A stretch of 64,000 nt of DNA from Variovorax sp. PBL-H6 (lineage in GTDB: Bacteria > Pseudomonadota > Gammaproteobacteria > Burkholderiales > Burkholderiaceae_C), in contig NZ_LR594659.1 in NCBI RefSeq assembly GCF_901827155.1, positions 1,860,001-1,924,000 on the forward strand, given 5' to 3'. Below, in pieces: positions 35,028 through 43,000 of this stretch. Each line of letters starts with the position of its first letter. The first letter of the stretch is position 1. Both the position numbers and the translations under genes were made by a program. Below the pieces are notes generated by a model, which was given only the letters and a program-made list of their open reading frames with translations, had not been told where the DNA came from and searched no databases.

Positions 35028-36575
35028 ATGGCGCAAGTCATCAACACCAACAGCCTCTCGCTGGTGGCGCAGAACAACCTCAACAAGTCCCAGAGCTCGT
35101 TGAACACGGCCATCGAGCGCCTGTCCTCGGGCATGCGCATCAACAGCGCCAAGGACGACGCTGCCGGCCAGGCCATCGCCAACCGCTTCACCGCGAACGT
35201 CAAGGGCCTGACCCAGGCCGCGCGCAATGCCAACGACGGCATCTCGCTCGCTCAGACGACGGAAGGCGCGTTGAACGAAATCAACAACAACCTGCAGCGC
35301 GTTCGCGAACTGTCGGTGCAGGCCGCCAACGGCACGAACTCGGGCAGCGACCTCTCGTCGATCCAGGCTGAAATCAAGCAGCGCCTCGACGAAATCGATC
35401 GCGTGTCGGCCCAGACCCAGTTCAACGGCGTGAACGTGCTCGCCAAGGACGCCAAGCTGAGCATCCAGGTCGGCGCCAACGACGGCGAGACGATCAACAT
35501 CGACCTGAAGGAAGTCACGTCCAAGACGCTCGGCCTCGGCAACATGGACATCACGAAGAAGTCGCTCGACCTGTCGACTGTCAGCTCCGCCGCCACGACC
35601 GTCGTCACCCCGGGCTCGACCGGCGCGACCTCCTCGGTGAACCTGACGGCCGTCGACAGCGCAACGGCCAGCTCGTACACCGTGTACGTCGACGACGCAG
35701 ACGCCGACACGCTCTATGTGTCCGACGACGCCGGCACGACCTTCTACGCCGCCACCTACGACAGCGCTTCCGGCACCCTGGAATTCGACGGCTCGACCCC
35801 GCTGGGCGCTGCCCCGACGGCCACGCTCGCCGCCGCCGGCCAGGAAATCTCCACCGGCACCGGCGCGACCGTCAATGTCGACAACGTGAAGGCGGTGAAC
35901 AGCGACGCGGCCGCGTCGATCGACATGTATGTCGACCAGAACGGCGACTGGTTCGTGTCCAACGACGGCGGCACGAGCGTCATCTCGGCCACCTTCGACG
36001 CCACGACCGGCCAGGTCGAATACGACAGCGCTGACTTCGCCACGGCAGCGGCTCCGACCACCGGCATCTCCGACGCGATCACCAGCTACGAAGTGCCCCC
36101 GGTTGCGGTTCCTGACGTCACGGCCAACCTGTCCGGCCTGCCCTCCGCTTCGGTGGGCGCGTCCCCGACCCTGCACAAGGTCACGAACGCCGACGGCACT
36201 GCCGGCGGCTACGTGGTCAAGGGCCAGGCGAACGGCGCCGACGTGTACTACAAGGCGAACGTGGCCAACGACGGCACCGTGACCCTGGGCGAGCAGTACA
36301 ACCAGGACCCCCTGGCTTCGATCGACAAGGCCCTGGCCGGCGTCGACGAACTGCGCAGCCAGCTCGGTGCGGTCCAGAACCGTTTCGAGTCGACCATCAC
36401 GAACCTGAACAACACGACCAACAACCTGTCGGCCGCCCGTTCGCGTATCGAGGATGCCGACTACGCGGTGGAAGTGTCGAACATGACGCGCGCCCAGATC
36501 CTGCAGCAGGCCGGCACCTCCGTCCTGGCGCAGGCCAACCAGACCACGCAAGGCGTTCTCTCGCTCCTGCGCTGA
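35028..36575 (+). CDS. fliC: Flagellin FliC
   Basis: This 515-residue filament protein has the conserved N-terminal D0/D1 helices (AQVINTNSLSLVAQNNLNKS, ERLSSGMRINSAKDDAAGQA, TTEGALNEINNNLQRVRELS) and C-terminal helices (RFESTITNLNNTTNNLSAAR, AILQQAGTSVLAQANQTTQG). The centre (about 175-430) is a variable Thr/Ser/Ala/Asp-rich surface domain with repeated DDAG/YDSASG-type segments. Codon use is strongly biased, as expected for a highly expressed gene. It is transcribed from the sigma-28 promoter upstream and followed by a hairpin terminator. Confidence 0.97.
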   Translation: MAQVINTNSLSLVAQNNLNKSQSSLNTAIERLSSGMRINSAKDDAAGQAIANRFTANVKGLTQAARNANDGISLAQTTEGALNEINNNLQRVRELSVQAANGTNSGSDLSSIQAEIKQRLDEIDRVSAQTQFNGVNVLAKDAKLSIQVGANDGETINIDLKEVTSKTLGLGNMDITKKSLDLSTVSSAATTVVTPGSTGATSSVNLTAVDSATASSYTVYVDDADADTLYVSDDAGTTFYAATYDSASGTLEFDGSTPLGAAPTATLAAAGQEISTGTGATVNVDNVKAVNSDAAASIDMYVDQNGDWFVSNDGGTSVISATFDATTGQVEYDSADFATAAAPTTGISDAITSYEVPPVAVPDVTANLSGLPSASVGASPTLHKVTNADGTAGGYVVKGQANGADVYYKANVANDGTVTLGEQYNQDPLASIDKALAGVDELRSQLGAVQNRFESTITNLNNTTNNLSAARSRIEDADYAVEVSNMTRAQILQQAGTSVLAQANQTTQGVLSLLR

Positions 36576-36608
36576 TCGGCAAATCGCGCCCATGCACTTG
36601 CCGGAAGG

Positions 36609-36660
36609 CAGGTGCGCGCGGCGCAGACGCGGGCCTTCCCAGGCCGCGCGCCTGCGCTTT
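36609..36660 (+). terminator. Hairpin terminator after fliC
   Basis: CAGGTGCGCGCGGC pairs with GCCGCGCGCCTG (one bulge) across an 18-base loop, followed by CGCTTTT. It lies 33 bases after the fliC stop and 76 before fliD, so it could end most fliC transcripts and allow reduced read-through into fliD. Confidence 0.5.
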
Positions 36661-36736
36661 TCCCTGCGGCTTCCGAGTGGAGGCTGCAGGGGAAAGCGAA
36701 CCACCGGAACGCTTCAACTGAAGAGGAACAACAACC

Positions 36737-38182
36737 ATGGCAGTCAGCAGCATCGGCGTCGGCTCCGGGCTCGATCTGGGAACCTTGCTCAAGCAGCTCG
36801 AGACCGCCGAGAGCCAGCCACTGGTGGCCATCCAGAGCCGGGCGACCAGCTACACCACGAAGCTGTCGGCCTACTCGCAGGTGCAGAGCGCGCTCAATTC
36901 GCTGAAGTCTGCCGGCGACAAGCTCGCCGATACGGCGTTCTTCAAGACGGTGAAGGCTTCGGTCGGCGATGCCGACGTGCTGAGCGCGACCACGAGCGGT
37001 ACCTCGGTGGCCGGCAGCTACGCCATCGACGTCACGCAGCTCGCGCAGTCGCAGTCGCTGGTGTCGACCGGGCAGGCCAGCGCCAAGACCGCGATCGGCA
37101 AGGGCACCATCACGATCAACTTCGGCACCATCGACGGCGGCACGCTGAATCCTTCCACCGGTCAGTACACCGGCGCGAACTTCGATGCCGATTCGGAGCG
37201 CAAGCCGGCGCAGATCACGATCGGCAACGCGAATACGCTCGAAGGCATCCGCGACGCGATCAACAAGGCGAACGCCGGCGTCACCGCCAGCGTGGTGAAC
37301 GACGGCAGCGGCACGCCCTACCGCCTGGTGCTGGTGTCGGCCCAGTCGGGCGAGGCCTCGACCATGCAGATTTCGGTCGCCGGAGACGCCGCGCTGCAGA
37401 ACCTGCTGGCCTACGACCCTGCCGGCACGCAGACGATGAAGCAGACGACCGTCGGCCAGGACGCGAAGCTCAACGTCAACGGCATCGACATCGTCAGCGC
37501 CAGCAACACCGTGCAGGAAGGCATTCAGGGCACCACGCTGACACTCGCGAAGATCGGCACGAGCAGCCTCAAGCTGACGAGCGACCCCTCCGCGGTCTCG
37601 GCGGCCATCACGACCTTCGTCAACGCCTACAACAGCCTGCAGAGCACCGCGTCCAAGCTCACGGCCTACAACGCCGACACCAAGACCGGTGCCGTGCTGA
37701 TGGGGGACCAGACGCTGCGCAACGTGCTGACGCGGGTCCGCCAGACCCTCACGGGCGCGCAGGAGGCAGGCCCCAACGACATGAAGGTGCTGTCCGAGAT
37801 CGGCGTGAGCTTCCAGAAGGACGGCACGCTGGCGATCGACTCGGCCAAGCTGGCCGACGCGCTGGGCAAGAACCTGGAGGGCGTTGCCGGCCTGTTCTCC
37901 AGTGCCACCGGCAGCACCGGCGGCTACGGCAAGCAGGTGAGTGCGCTGGTCACGGAGGTGACGTCCAGCGCTGGTGCGCTGACGATCGCCACCAACGGCG
38001 TGAATGCGACGCTGGAAGACCTGAGCGACCAGTACAACGCGGTGCAGGCCCGCGTCGAAACCACTGTGGAGCGCTACCGCGCCCAGTTCACGCAGCTCGA
38101 CGTGCTGGTCAACAGCCTCAACAACACCATGACCTATCTCACGCAGCAGTTCGACGCCATGAACGGCGTCAGCAAGAAGTAA
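36737..38182 (+). CDS. fliD: Flagellar filament cap FliD
   Basis: This 481-residue protein caps the filament and folds flagellin as it emerges. It has the conserved N-terminus (GVGSGLDLGTLLKQLETAES, then SRATSYTTKLSAYSQVQSAL), the central FliD domains, and a C-terminal helix (ARVETTVERYRAQFTQLDVL, NTMTYLTQQFDAMNG). The ATG is preceded by GAGGAACAAC. fliS and fliT follow closely, the normal order. Confidence 0.96.
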   Translation: MAVSSIGVGSGLDLGTLLKQLETAESQPLVAIQSRATSYTTKLSAYSQVQSALNSLKSAGDKLADTAFFKTVKASVGDADVLSATTSGTSVAGSYAIDVTQLAQSQSLVSTGQASAKTAIGKGTITINFGTIDGGTLNPSTGQYTGANFDADSERKPAQITIGNANTLEGIRDAINKANAGVTASVVNDGSGTPYRLVLVSAQSGEASTMQISVAGDAALQNLLAYDPAGTQTMKQTTVGQDAKLNVNGIDIVSASNTVQEGIQGTTLTLAKIGTSSLKLTSDPSAVSAAITTFVNAYNSLQSTASKLTAYNADTKTGAVLMGDQTLRNVLTRVRQTLTGAQEAGPNDMKVLSEIGVSFQKDGTLAIDSAKLADALGKNLEGVAGLFSSATGSTGGYGKQVSALVTEVTSSAGALTIATNGVNATLEDLSDQYNAVQARVETTVERYRAQFTQLDVLVNSLNNTMTYLTQQFDAMNGVSKK

Positions 38183-38203
38183 ACAGCCGAACGAAAGCCG
38201 TCG

Positions 38204-38620
38204 ATGTACACCTCCCACAACTTCAGGACCGGCGCCGGCGCCTATGCGCGCCTGGGCGTCGAAACGCAGGCGATGAGCGCATCGCCGCACCAGCTCATCT
38301 GCATGCTGTTCGACGGCGCCATCACGGCCATCGGCATGGCGCGGCACCACATCGCGGAAGGCGACGTCGCGGCCAAGGGGCGTGCCATCTCGAAGGCGGT
38401 CGGCATCGTTGCCAACGGCCTGAAGGCCAGCCTCGACGCCAAGGCGGGCGGCGCCGCCGGCGCGGAGCTGGTGGCCAACCTGTCGGCGCTGTATGACTAC
38501 GTGATCCGGCGCCTGCTGCAGGCCAACCTGCGTGACGACCCGCTCGCGCTGGACGAGGCCCAGTCGCTGCTTGAAAACGTCGGGTCCGCATGGCGCGAGG
38601 TTGGCGGCGGCGAGCGCTGA
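38204..38620 (+). CDS. fliS: Flagellin export chaperone FliS
   Basis: This 138-residue four-helix protein keeps flagellin unfolded in the cytoplasm. It shows the family motifs ARLGVETQAMSASPHQLICM, LFDGAITAIGMARHHIAEGD and the C-terminal LDEAQSLLENVGSAWREV. Start codon and length fit the family. It lies 21 bases after fliD. Confidence 0.95.
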   Translation: MYTSHNFRTGAGAYARLGVETQAMSASPHQLICMLFDGAITAIGMARHHIAEGDVAAKGRAISKAVGIVANGLKASLDAKAGGAAGAELVANLSALYDYVIRRLLQANLRDDPLALDEAQSLLENVGSAWREVGGGER

Positions 38621-38648
38621 ACCGAAGATGAAGGAAAGGGAAAAGGAC

Positions 38649-38981
38649 ATGGCCGCCACGAGTGAAGTCGTCCACTGCTATGCCCAGCTGGCTTCGAACC
38701 TGTCGTTGATGGTGTCGCTGGCGCGTGCGAAGGAATGGGATCGTTTGCCCGAACTCGAGGCGCAGTGCGCGTCGGTGCTCGAGCGGCTGAGCGTCGTCTC
38801 GCCGCAGGAAACGCTGGGCGTGGCGCAGATCGCCGAGGCACGTCGCCTGCTGGAGCGCATCCGCGCCGACCAGCAGGCGGTGAGTGAGCTGGTCAAGCCG
38901 CAGCTCGCGCACCTCGTCGCTGCGATGGCCGACCTGCAGAAACGCAGCGAGCTCGACCGGGCGTACGGCTTGTCGCGCTGA
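38649..38981 (+). CDS. fliT: Flagellar protein FliT (FliD chaperone)
   Basis: A 110-residue helical protein (YAQLASNLSLMVSLARAKEW, then DRLPELEAQCASVLERLSVV) in the position of fliT directly after fliS. The family binds FliD and, in enterics, the FlhDC complex. The ATG at 38649 follows AAAAGGAC and was preferred to an ATG at 38628 with a weak site. Identification rests on length, helical pattern and position because FliT is poorly conserved. Confidence 0.82.
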   Translation: MAATSEVVHCYAQLASNLSLMVSLARAKEWDRLPELEAQCASVLERLSVVSPQETLGVAQIAEARRLLERIRADQQAVSELVKPQLAHLVAAMADLQKRSELDRAYGLSR

Positions 38982-39003
38982 GCGCCAAGGCACACCTTTC
39001 GGA

Positions 39004-40332
39004 ATGAGCAGGCTCGGCGTACCGCCCGACCATGCGCTGCTGGCTGCCAAGCTCGCGCCGCGGCTGGAACTGGTCGCGCTGCAGCAGGGCCAGGTGGCGA
39101 GCGATGCCGAGCCCGGCGCTGTGGTCCAGGTCCAGAAGGTTGCGAATGATGTGCGCCTGCCCTCCCATATCGCACTGGAGCGCCAGCTGCCGGCCGGCTT
39201 GCCCGCTGCGGCGGCTGCGCCCGATGCGTCGGCGCCCCCTGCCGCGCGCCTGTCCCCGGCGGCCCGCCTGATCGGCGCCCTGCTGGCGGAGTGGCCGGAC
39301 GCAGGGCCACTGCGCGCAACCGCGCCGCTGTGGCCTTCGGCACGGCAGCCGGCGAATGCCGCGAGCCTTGCCGCGGCGCTGACGCAGGCGGTAGACGGCA
39401 GCGGCCTGTTCTACGAATCGCATCTGCGCGAGTTCGTGTCTGGCACGCGCACGCTGGCGCAGTTGGCGCAAGAGCCGCAGGCGCGATGGGCCACGGGGGG
39501 TTCCCCGGCTGATCCACTGCAGCATGTCGCAAGGGCGGCGCAGGCAGCCGCCGCGGCGGTGCAGGTGCGGTCCGAGGCGATGCAAGCCGCCGTGCCCGCC
39601 GCAGCCCCGGTGTCCGCCGTGCCGATGCCCCTCACCGATGCGCTGCCAGCGGTCACCACTGCAGTGCCGGCGTCCAGGCCGGGCACTGCGGTGCCCACTG
39701 CCCCGATGTCGGCGCAGGGCGAGCCGGGTGCGCTCGGCCCGCAAGTGCCGGCGCCCCCGGTCACTCCGGGCTCCACCGATGCGGGCCCCTTGGCCGACGC
39801 TCAGCGCATGCGGGCGGCGTACCGGGCAGGCGAGGGCGCTTCGGCTGCCGCTGTCGAGCCCGACGCCGACGCACAGCGCGCGGAAGCGGCGGCTGTCCGC
39901 CAGGGCCCCGCGCCGGCCGTCCCGAGTGCGCTGCCCCAGGCTGCCGAGCTGATCCATCCGCAGGCCGCGATCGTGGTGCATCAGCAACTGGACCTGTTGG
40001 CGACCGCCGTGTTCCGCTGGAGCGGCCAGGCTTGGCCGGAGGTTCCGATGGACTGGTCGATCCAGCAGGAGGAAGGCCGGGCGCGCGACGACACCGCGCA
40101 GCAGCACGAAGCGCGGCGCTGGAGCACGACGGTCTCGCTGGACCTGCCGCGCCTCGGTCCGGTGGAACTGCGCCTGACGCTCGCCGGCGCCGCGGTGCAG
40201 GCGCAAGTGGTGGCAGGCCATGCCGCCACCGCCGGACGTCTGCGGGCCCATGGCGCGGCGCTCCAGGAGCGCTTCGACTCCGCAGGCCTGTGGCTCGAGC
40301 AGCTGCGCATCAGCGACAAGGAGGACCGATGA
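39004..40332 (+). CDS. Second FliK-like hook-length control protein
   Basis: This 442-residue protein has a long Ala/Pro-rich low-complexity part (about 60-320). Its C-terminal domain resembles the Flg_hook domain of FliK: STTVSLDLPRLGPVELRLTL, then GAAVQAQVVAGHAATAGRLR and ALQERFDSAGLWLEQLRIS. The true fliK at 27425 sits in the basal-body operon, so this is a second, divergent copy. It overlaps the following FlhB-C-like gene (ATGA), pairing a ruler-type protein with a switch-type domain. Function is inferred from the domain only. Confidence 0.8.
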   Translation: MSRLGVPPDHALLAAKLAPRLELVALQQGQVASDAEPGAVVQVQKVANDVRLPSHIALERQLPAGLPAAAAAPDASAPPAARLSPAARLIGALLAEWPDAGPLRATAPLWPSARQPANAASLAAALTQAVDGSGLFYESHLREFVSGTRTLAQLAQEPQARWATGGSPADPLQHVARAAQAAAAAVQVRSEAMQAAVPAAAPVSAVPMPLTDALPAVTTAVPASRPGTAVPTAPMSAQGEPGALGPQVPAPPVTPGSTDAGPLADAQRMRAAYRAGEGASAAAVEPDADAQRAEAAAVRQGPAPAVPSALPQAAELIHPQAAIVVHQQLDLLATAVFRWSGQAWPEVPMDWSIQQEEGRARDDTAQQHEARRWSTTVSLDLPRLGPVELRLTLAGAAVQAQVVAGHAATAGRLRAHGAALQERFDSAGLWLEQLRISDKEDR

Positions 40333-40622
40333 ACGAGGTTCCGGACGATCGCCCGAGCGCGGTGGCCCTGTCCTACCTGGACAAGAAGCAGGCGCCGATC
40401 GTGGTGGCAAAGGGGTACGGCGTGGCGGCCGAATCGATCATGCGCGAGGCCCGCGAGAACGGGCTGTACGTCCATGCCTCGCCCGAACTGATCCGCCTGC
40501 TGATGCAGGTCGACCTGGACCGGCAGATCCCGCCGGAGCTCTACCTGGCGGTGGCCGAAGTCATGGCCTGGATCCATGGCCTGGAGCGGGCCGAGGCAGA
40601 AAACCGTATTGCACCGAGTTGA
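40329..40622 (+). CDS. FlhB C-terminal-like export switch protein (FlhX-type)
   Basis: This 97-residue soluble protein resembles only the cytoplasmic C-terminal part of FlhB/YscU: AVALSYLDKKQAPIVVAKGY, ESIMREARENGLYVHASPEL, IPPELYLAVAEVMAWIHGLE. It has no membrane region and no NPTH autocleavage site, beginning just after where that site would be. Such FlhX proteins can substitute for the released FlhB fragment in some bacteria. It is coupled to the FliK-like gene upstream by an ATGA overlap. The complete flhB is at 52104. Confidence 0.85.
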   Translation: MNEVPDDRPSAVALSYLDKKQAPIVVAKGYGVAAESIMREARENGLYVHASPELIRLLMQVDLDRQIPPELYLAVAEVMAWIHGLERAEAENRIAPS

Positions 40623-40903
40623 AGCGCCAACGTAATACTTTGGTGATCGAATTGATGTTCAGCCTTTGTTCATTTAAACCAACGTCGGGCTATTACTACT
40701 TTTTTCTAATCCGATTCGGCGAAGCAGTACTTATGAAAATGCATGAGTTCTTCTTAAAGCGCTTTCCTCCTCTCGGTGCCTCTGTAGGACTATTCGCACA
40801 GACTCTGTAATTTATTCCTCACTTCCACGCCCCAAAAGCTACAAAAGTTACATATCTGAAGCGTCCTGAATACACTTGAGGCTTGAATGAACGGAGTGCA
40901 AAA
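40623..40903 (+). promoter_or_regulatory. AT-rich upstream region of flhDC
   Basis: These 281 bases are strikingly AT-rich compared with the rest of the window (for example the stretch tattactacttttttctaat near 40690 and aaaagttacatatctgaag near 40843). They precede the flagellar master operon flhDC and probably contain its promoter and binding sites for several regulators. Candidate -35/-10 boxes are numerous, so none is named. No gene is supported here. Confidence 0.65.
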
Positions 40904-41260
40904 GTGGAAACGGACAAGGTGATAAACGGGGCAAGCGGCGAGATTTCGAAAGAAATTGGGGACATCAATCTCGCCTACATGCTCCTGGCCCAGAAACTCG
41001 TAAAACAGGACCGTGCGGCCGCGATGTTCAAGCTTGGCGTGAGCCGCGAACTCGCCGACATGCTGGCCGGCATGTCGCTGGCGCAGATCCTGAAGCTCGC
41101 AGCCTCCAACTTCCTGCTGTGCAGTTTCCGCATCGACGACCATCCGTCGATGTCGGCGGTGGTCGGCGACCAGAAGGACACCACGCTGCAGCAGGCGCAC
41201 ATGTCGATCCTGATGTCGGCCCGGCGCTTGCAGGTGCGTGAAGCCGGCATCGCGGCGTGA
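40904..41260 (+). CDS. flhD: Flagellar master regulator subunit FlhD
   Basis: This 118-residue protein starts at a GTG with GGAG seven bases upstream; a TTG at 40883 is possible but has a poorer site. It matches FlhD throughout: DINLAYMLLAQKLVKQDRAA, MFKLGVSRELADMLAGMSLA, QILKLAASNFLLCSFRIDD. With FlhC it forms the FlhD4C2 activator of class II flagellar genes. The stop overlaps a GTG that could start a longer flhC. Confidence 0.95.
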   Translation: METDKVINGASGEISKEIGDINLAYMLLAQKLVKQDRAAAMFKLGVSRELADMLAGMSLAQILKLAASNFLLCSFRIDDHPSMSAVVGDQKDTTLQQAHMSILMSARRLQVREAGIAA

Positions 41261-41280
41261 GCGCGACGGGCACCGGGCAC

Positions 41281-41910
41281 ATGACCCGCAAGAGCGTGCT
41301 GCGCGAGGTGCGCGAAGTACAACTTGCAATCGAACTGATCGAGCTCGGCGCCCGCCTCCAGTTCCTGGAGGCCGAGGTCGACCTGAGCCGCGAACGCCTG
41401 ATCCGCCTCTACAAGGAACTCAAGGGCGTCTCGCCGCCCAAGGGATTGCTGCCTTTTTCCACGGATTGGTACATGACGTGGCTGGCCAATATTCATTCGT
41501 CGATGTTTTACAACATGCATCAATTCATGTTGACGCACGCGGACGAGAGCGGTTTGCAGGCACTCATCAAGAGCTATCGGCTCTACGTGGAGCAGATCGA
41601 ATTGCAAGGCGGCGAAATCGTGCTGGATTTCACGCGCGCCTACACCATGGTGCGGTTTTTCGACAGCGACATGCTGCAGCTGAGTGCCTGCTGCCGGTGC
41701 GGCGGCAAGTTCGTCGCGCACGCCCACGACAGCAAGCATGGCTACGTGTGCGTGCTGTGCCGCCCGCCTTCACGCGCTGGCAAGCCGCGAGGCGCCAAGC
41801 GCGCTGCAGCGGGTGCTTCGAGCGAATCGGCACTTCAGAAACCGGCTTCCCCTGCCGATAGACCGGAAGCAGCGCCTGCAGCGAGGGCTCTGCAGGCGGC
41901 CCTGCCCTGA
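41281..41910 (+). CDS. flhC: Flagellar master regulator subunit FlhC
   Basis: This 209-residue DNA-binding subunit of FlhDC is conserved throughout (KSVLREVREVQLAIELIELG, ERLIRLYKELKGVSPPKGLL, PFSTDWYMTWLANIHSSMFY). It has the four-cysteine zinc site CCRCGG ... CVLCRPPSR. The ATG at 41281 aligns with the start of enteric FlhC; a GTG at 41257 overlapping the flhD stop would add eight residues and is the alternative. An Ala-rich C-terminal tail (about 180-209) is extra. Confidence 0.95.
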   Translation: MTRKSVLREVREVQLAIELIELGARLQFLEAEVDLSRERLIRLYKELKGVSPPKGLLPFSTDWYMTWLANIHSSMFYNMHQFMLTHADESGLQALIKSYRLYVEQIELQGGEIVLDFTRAYTMVRFFDSDMLQLSACCRCGGKFVAHAHDSKHGYVCVLCRPPSRAGKPRGAKRAAAGASSESALQKPASPADRPEAAPAARALQAALP

Positions 41911-41956
41911 CGGCAGGCACTGGATCGATGCCTTTGGCGGGCAAAAGGGGAAGCGC

Positions 41957-42820
41957 GTGCTGGTTCTGGTCGGGTATCTGGTAGTGGTGGGGGCCGTCTT
42001 CGGCGGCTATGCCTTGATGGGCGGCCACTTCGGCGTACTGTTCCAGCCGGTGGAGCTGCTGATGATCGGCGGTGCCGCCCTCGGCGCCTTCATCGCCGGC
42101 AACAACGGCAAGACCATCAAGGCCACCATCAAGGAGCTGCCGCTGCTCCTGCGTTCCTCCAAGCACAACCGGCAGCTCTACATGGACCTGCTCGCGCTGC
42201 TCTACGAGCTGCTGGCCAAGGCTCGCAAGGAAGGAATGATGAAGCTCGAATCCGATGTCGAGGCGCCCGCCTCGAGCGAGATCTTCGCGCGCTATCCGGA
42301 CATCCTGGGCGACCCCAACATGATGGAGTTCCTCTGCGACTACCTGCGTCTGGTGATCAGCGGCAACACCGACGCCTTCGAGATCGAGGCGTTGATGGAC
42401 CACGAAATCGAGACCATCAAGCATGAGGCCGAGGTCCCCAGCCACAGCCTCTCGCGCATCGCCGACGCGCTGCCCGCGCTGGGCATCGTGGCCGCGGTCA
42501 TGGGCGTGGTCCATGCGCTGGGCTCGGCCGACCTGCCGCCTGCGGAAATGGGCGCGCTGATCGCCCATGCGATGGTCGGCACTTTTCTCGGCGTGCTGCT
42601 GGCCTACGGCTTCGTGTCGCCGCTGGCTTCGCTGATCGAACAGAAGGTGGCCGAGGCCATGAAGATGTACCAGTGCGCCAAGGTCACGCTGCTGGCCAGC
42701 CTCAACGGCTACGCGCCGCAGCTGGCGGTGGAGTTCGGCCGCAAGGTGCTGTTCTCGACCGAGCGGCCGACGTTCACCGAGCTCGACAGCCATGTGCGCG
42801 AAGTCAAGGCGCAGAAATGA
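41957..42820 (+). CDS. motA: Flagellar stator protein MotA
   Basis: This 287-residue protein begins at a GTG (MLVLVGYLVVVGAVFGGYAL as translated) that aligns with the family start and has AAAGGGGAA upstream. It has four membrane helices, the cytoplasmic loop with DAFEIEALMDHEIETIKHEA, and GIVAAVMGVVHALGSADLPP and HAMVGTFLGVLLAYGFVSPL. With MotB it conducts protons and drives the rotor through FliG. It is followed by a hairpin repeat before motB. Confidence 0.97.
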   Translation: MLVLVGYLVVVGAVFGGYALMGGHFGVLFQPVELLMIGGAALGAFIAGNNGKTIKATIKELPLLLRSSKHNRQLYMDLLALLYELLAKARKEGMMKLESDVEAPASSEIFARYPDILGDPNMMEFLCDYLRLVISGNTDAFEIEALMDHEIETIKHEAEVPSHSLSRIADALPALGIVAAVMGVVHALGSADLPPAEMGALIAHAMVGTFLGVLLAYGFVSPLASLIEQKVAEAMKMYQCAKVTLLASLNGYAPQLAVEFGRKVLFSTERPTFTELDSHVREVKAQK

Positions 42821-42821
42821 A

Positions 42822-42926
42822 GCTCTCCCCCAGGTTGGCCCACTTCGTGTGGCCGCCCACCCCCTCACCGGGGGCAACACCAGCGGCCCGGCAAAGCCGG
42901 TTCCGCGGTGTTTCCCGAATCGCGGG
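42822..42926 (+). repeat. Intergenic hairpin repeat, copy 3
   Basis: Almost the same sequence as copy 2: CTCTCCCCCAGGTTGGCCCA, the CCCCC-TCACC-GGGGG hairpin, and the AACACCAGCGG ... CCGCGGTGTT stem with a CCGGC-AAA-GCCGG top. It begins two bases after the motA stop and lies between two genes expected to be co-transcribed, so it may set the motA:motB ratio by attenuating or protecting mRNA. Confidence 0.85.
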
Positions 42927-43000
42927 CGCGGGTTCGTGCGTTGCGGGCGTTGCGGGCGGTGCGAAGCATGGTGGAGCACTGATATGGCAAGGGTAGGAGC

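Noticed and set aside
34953..36704. A 583-residue minus-strand frame opposite fliC
   Set aside because: Antisense shadow of the strongly biased flagellin codons.
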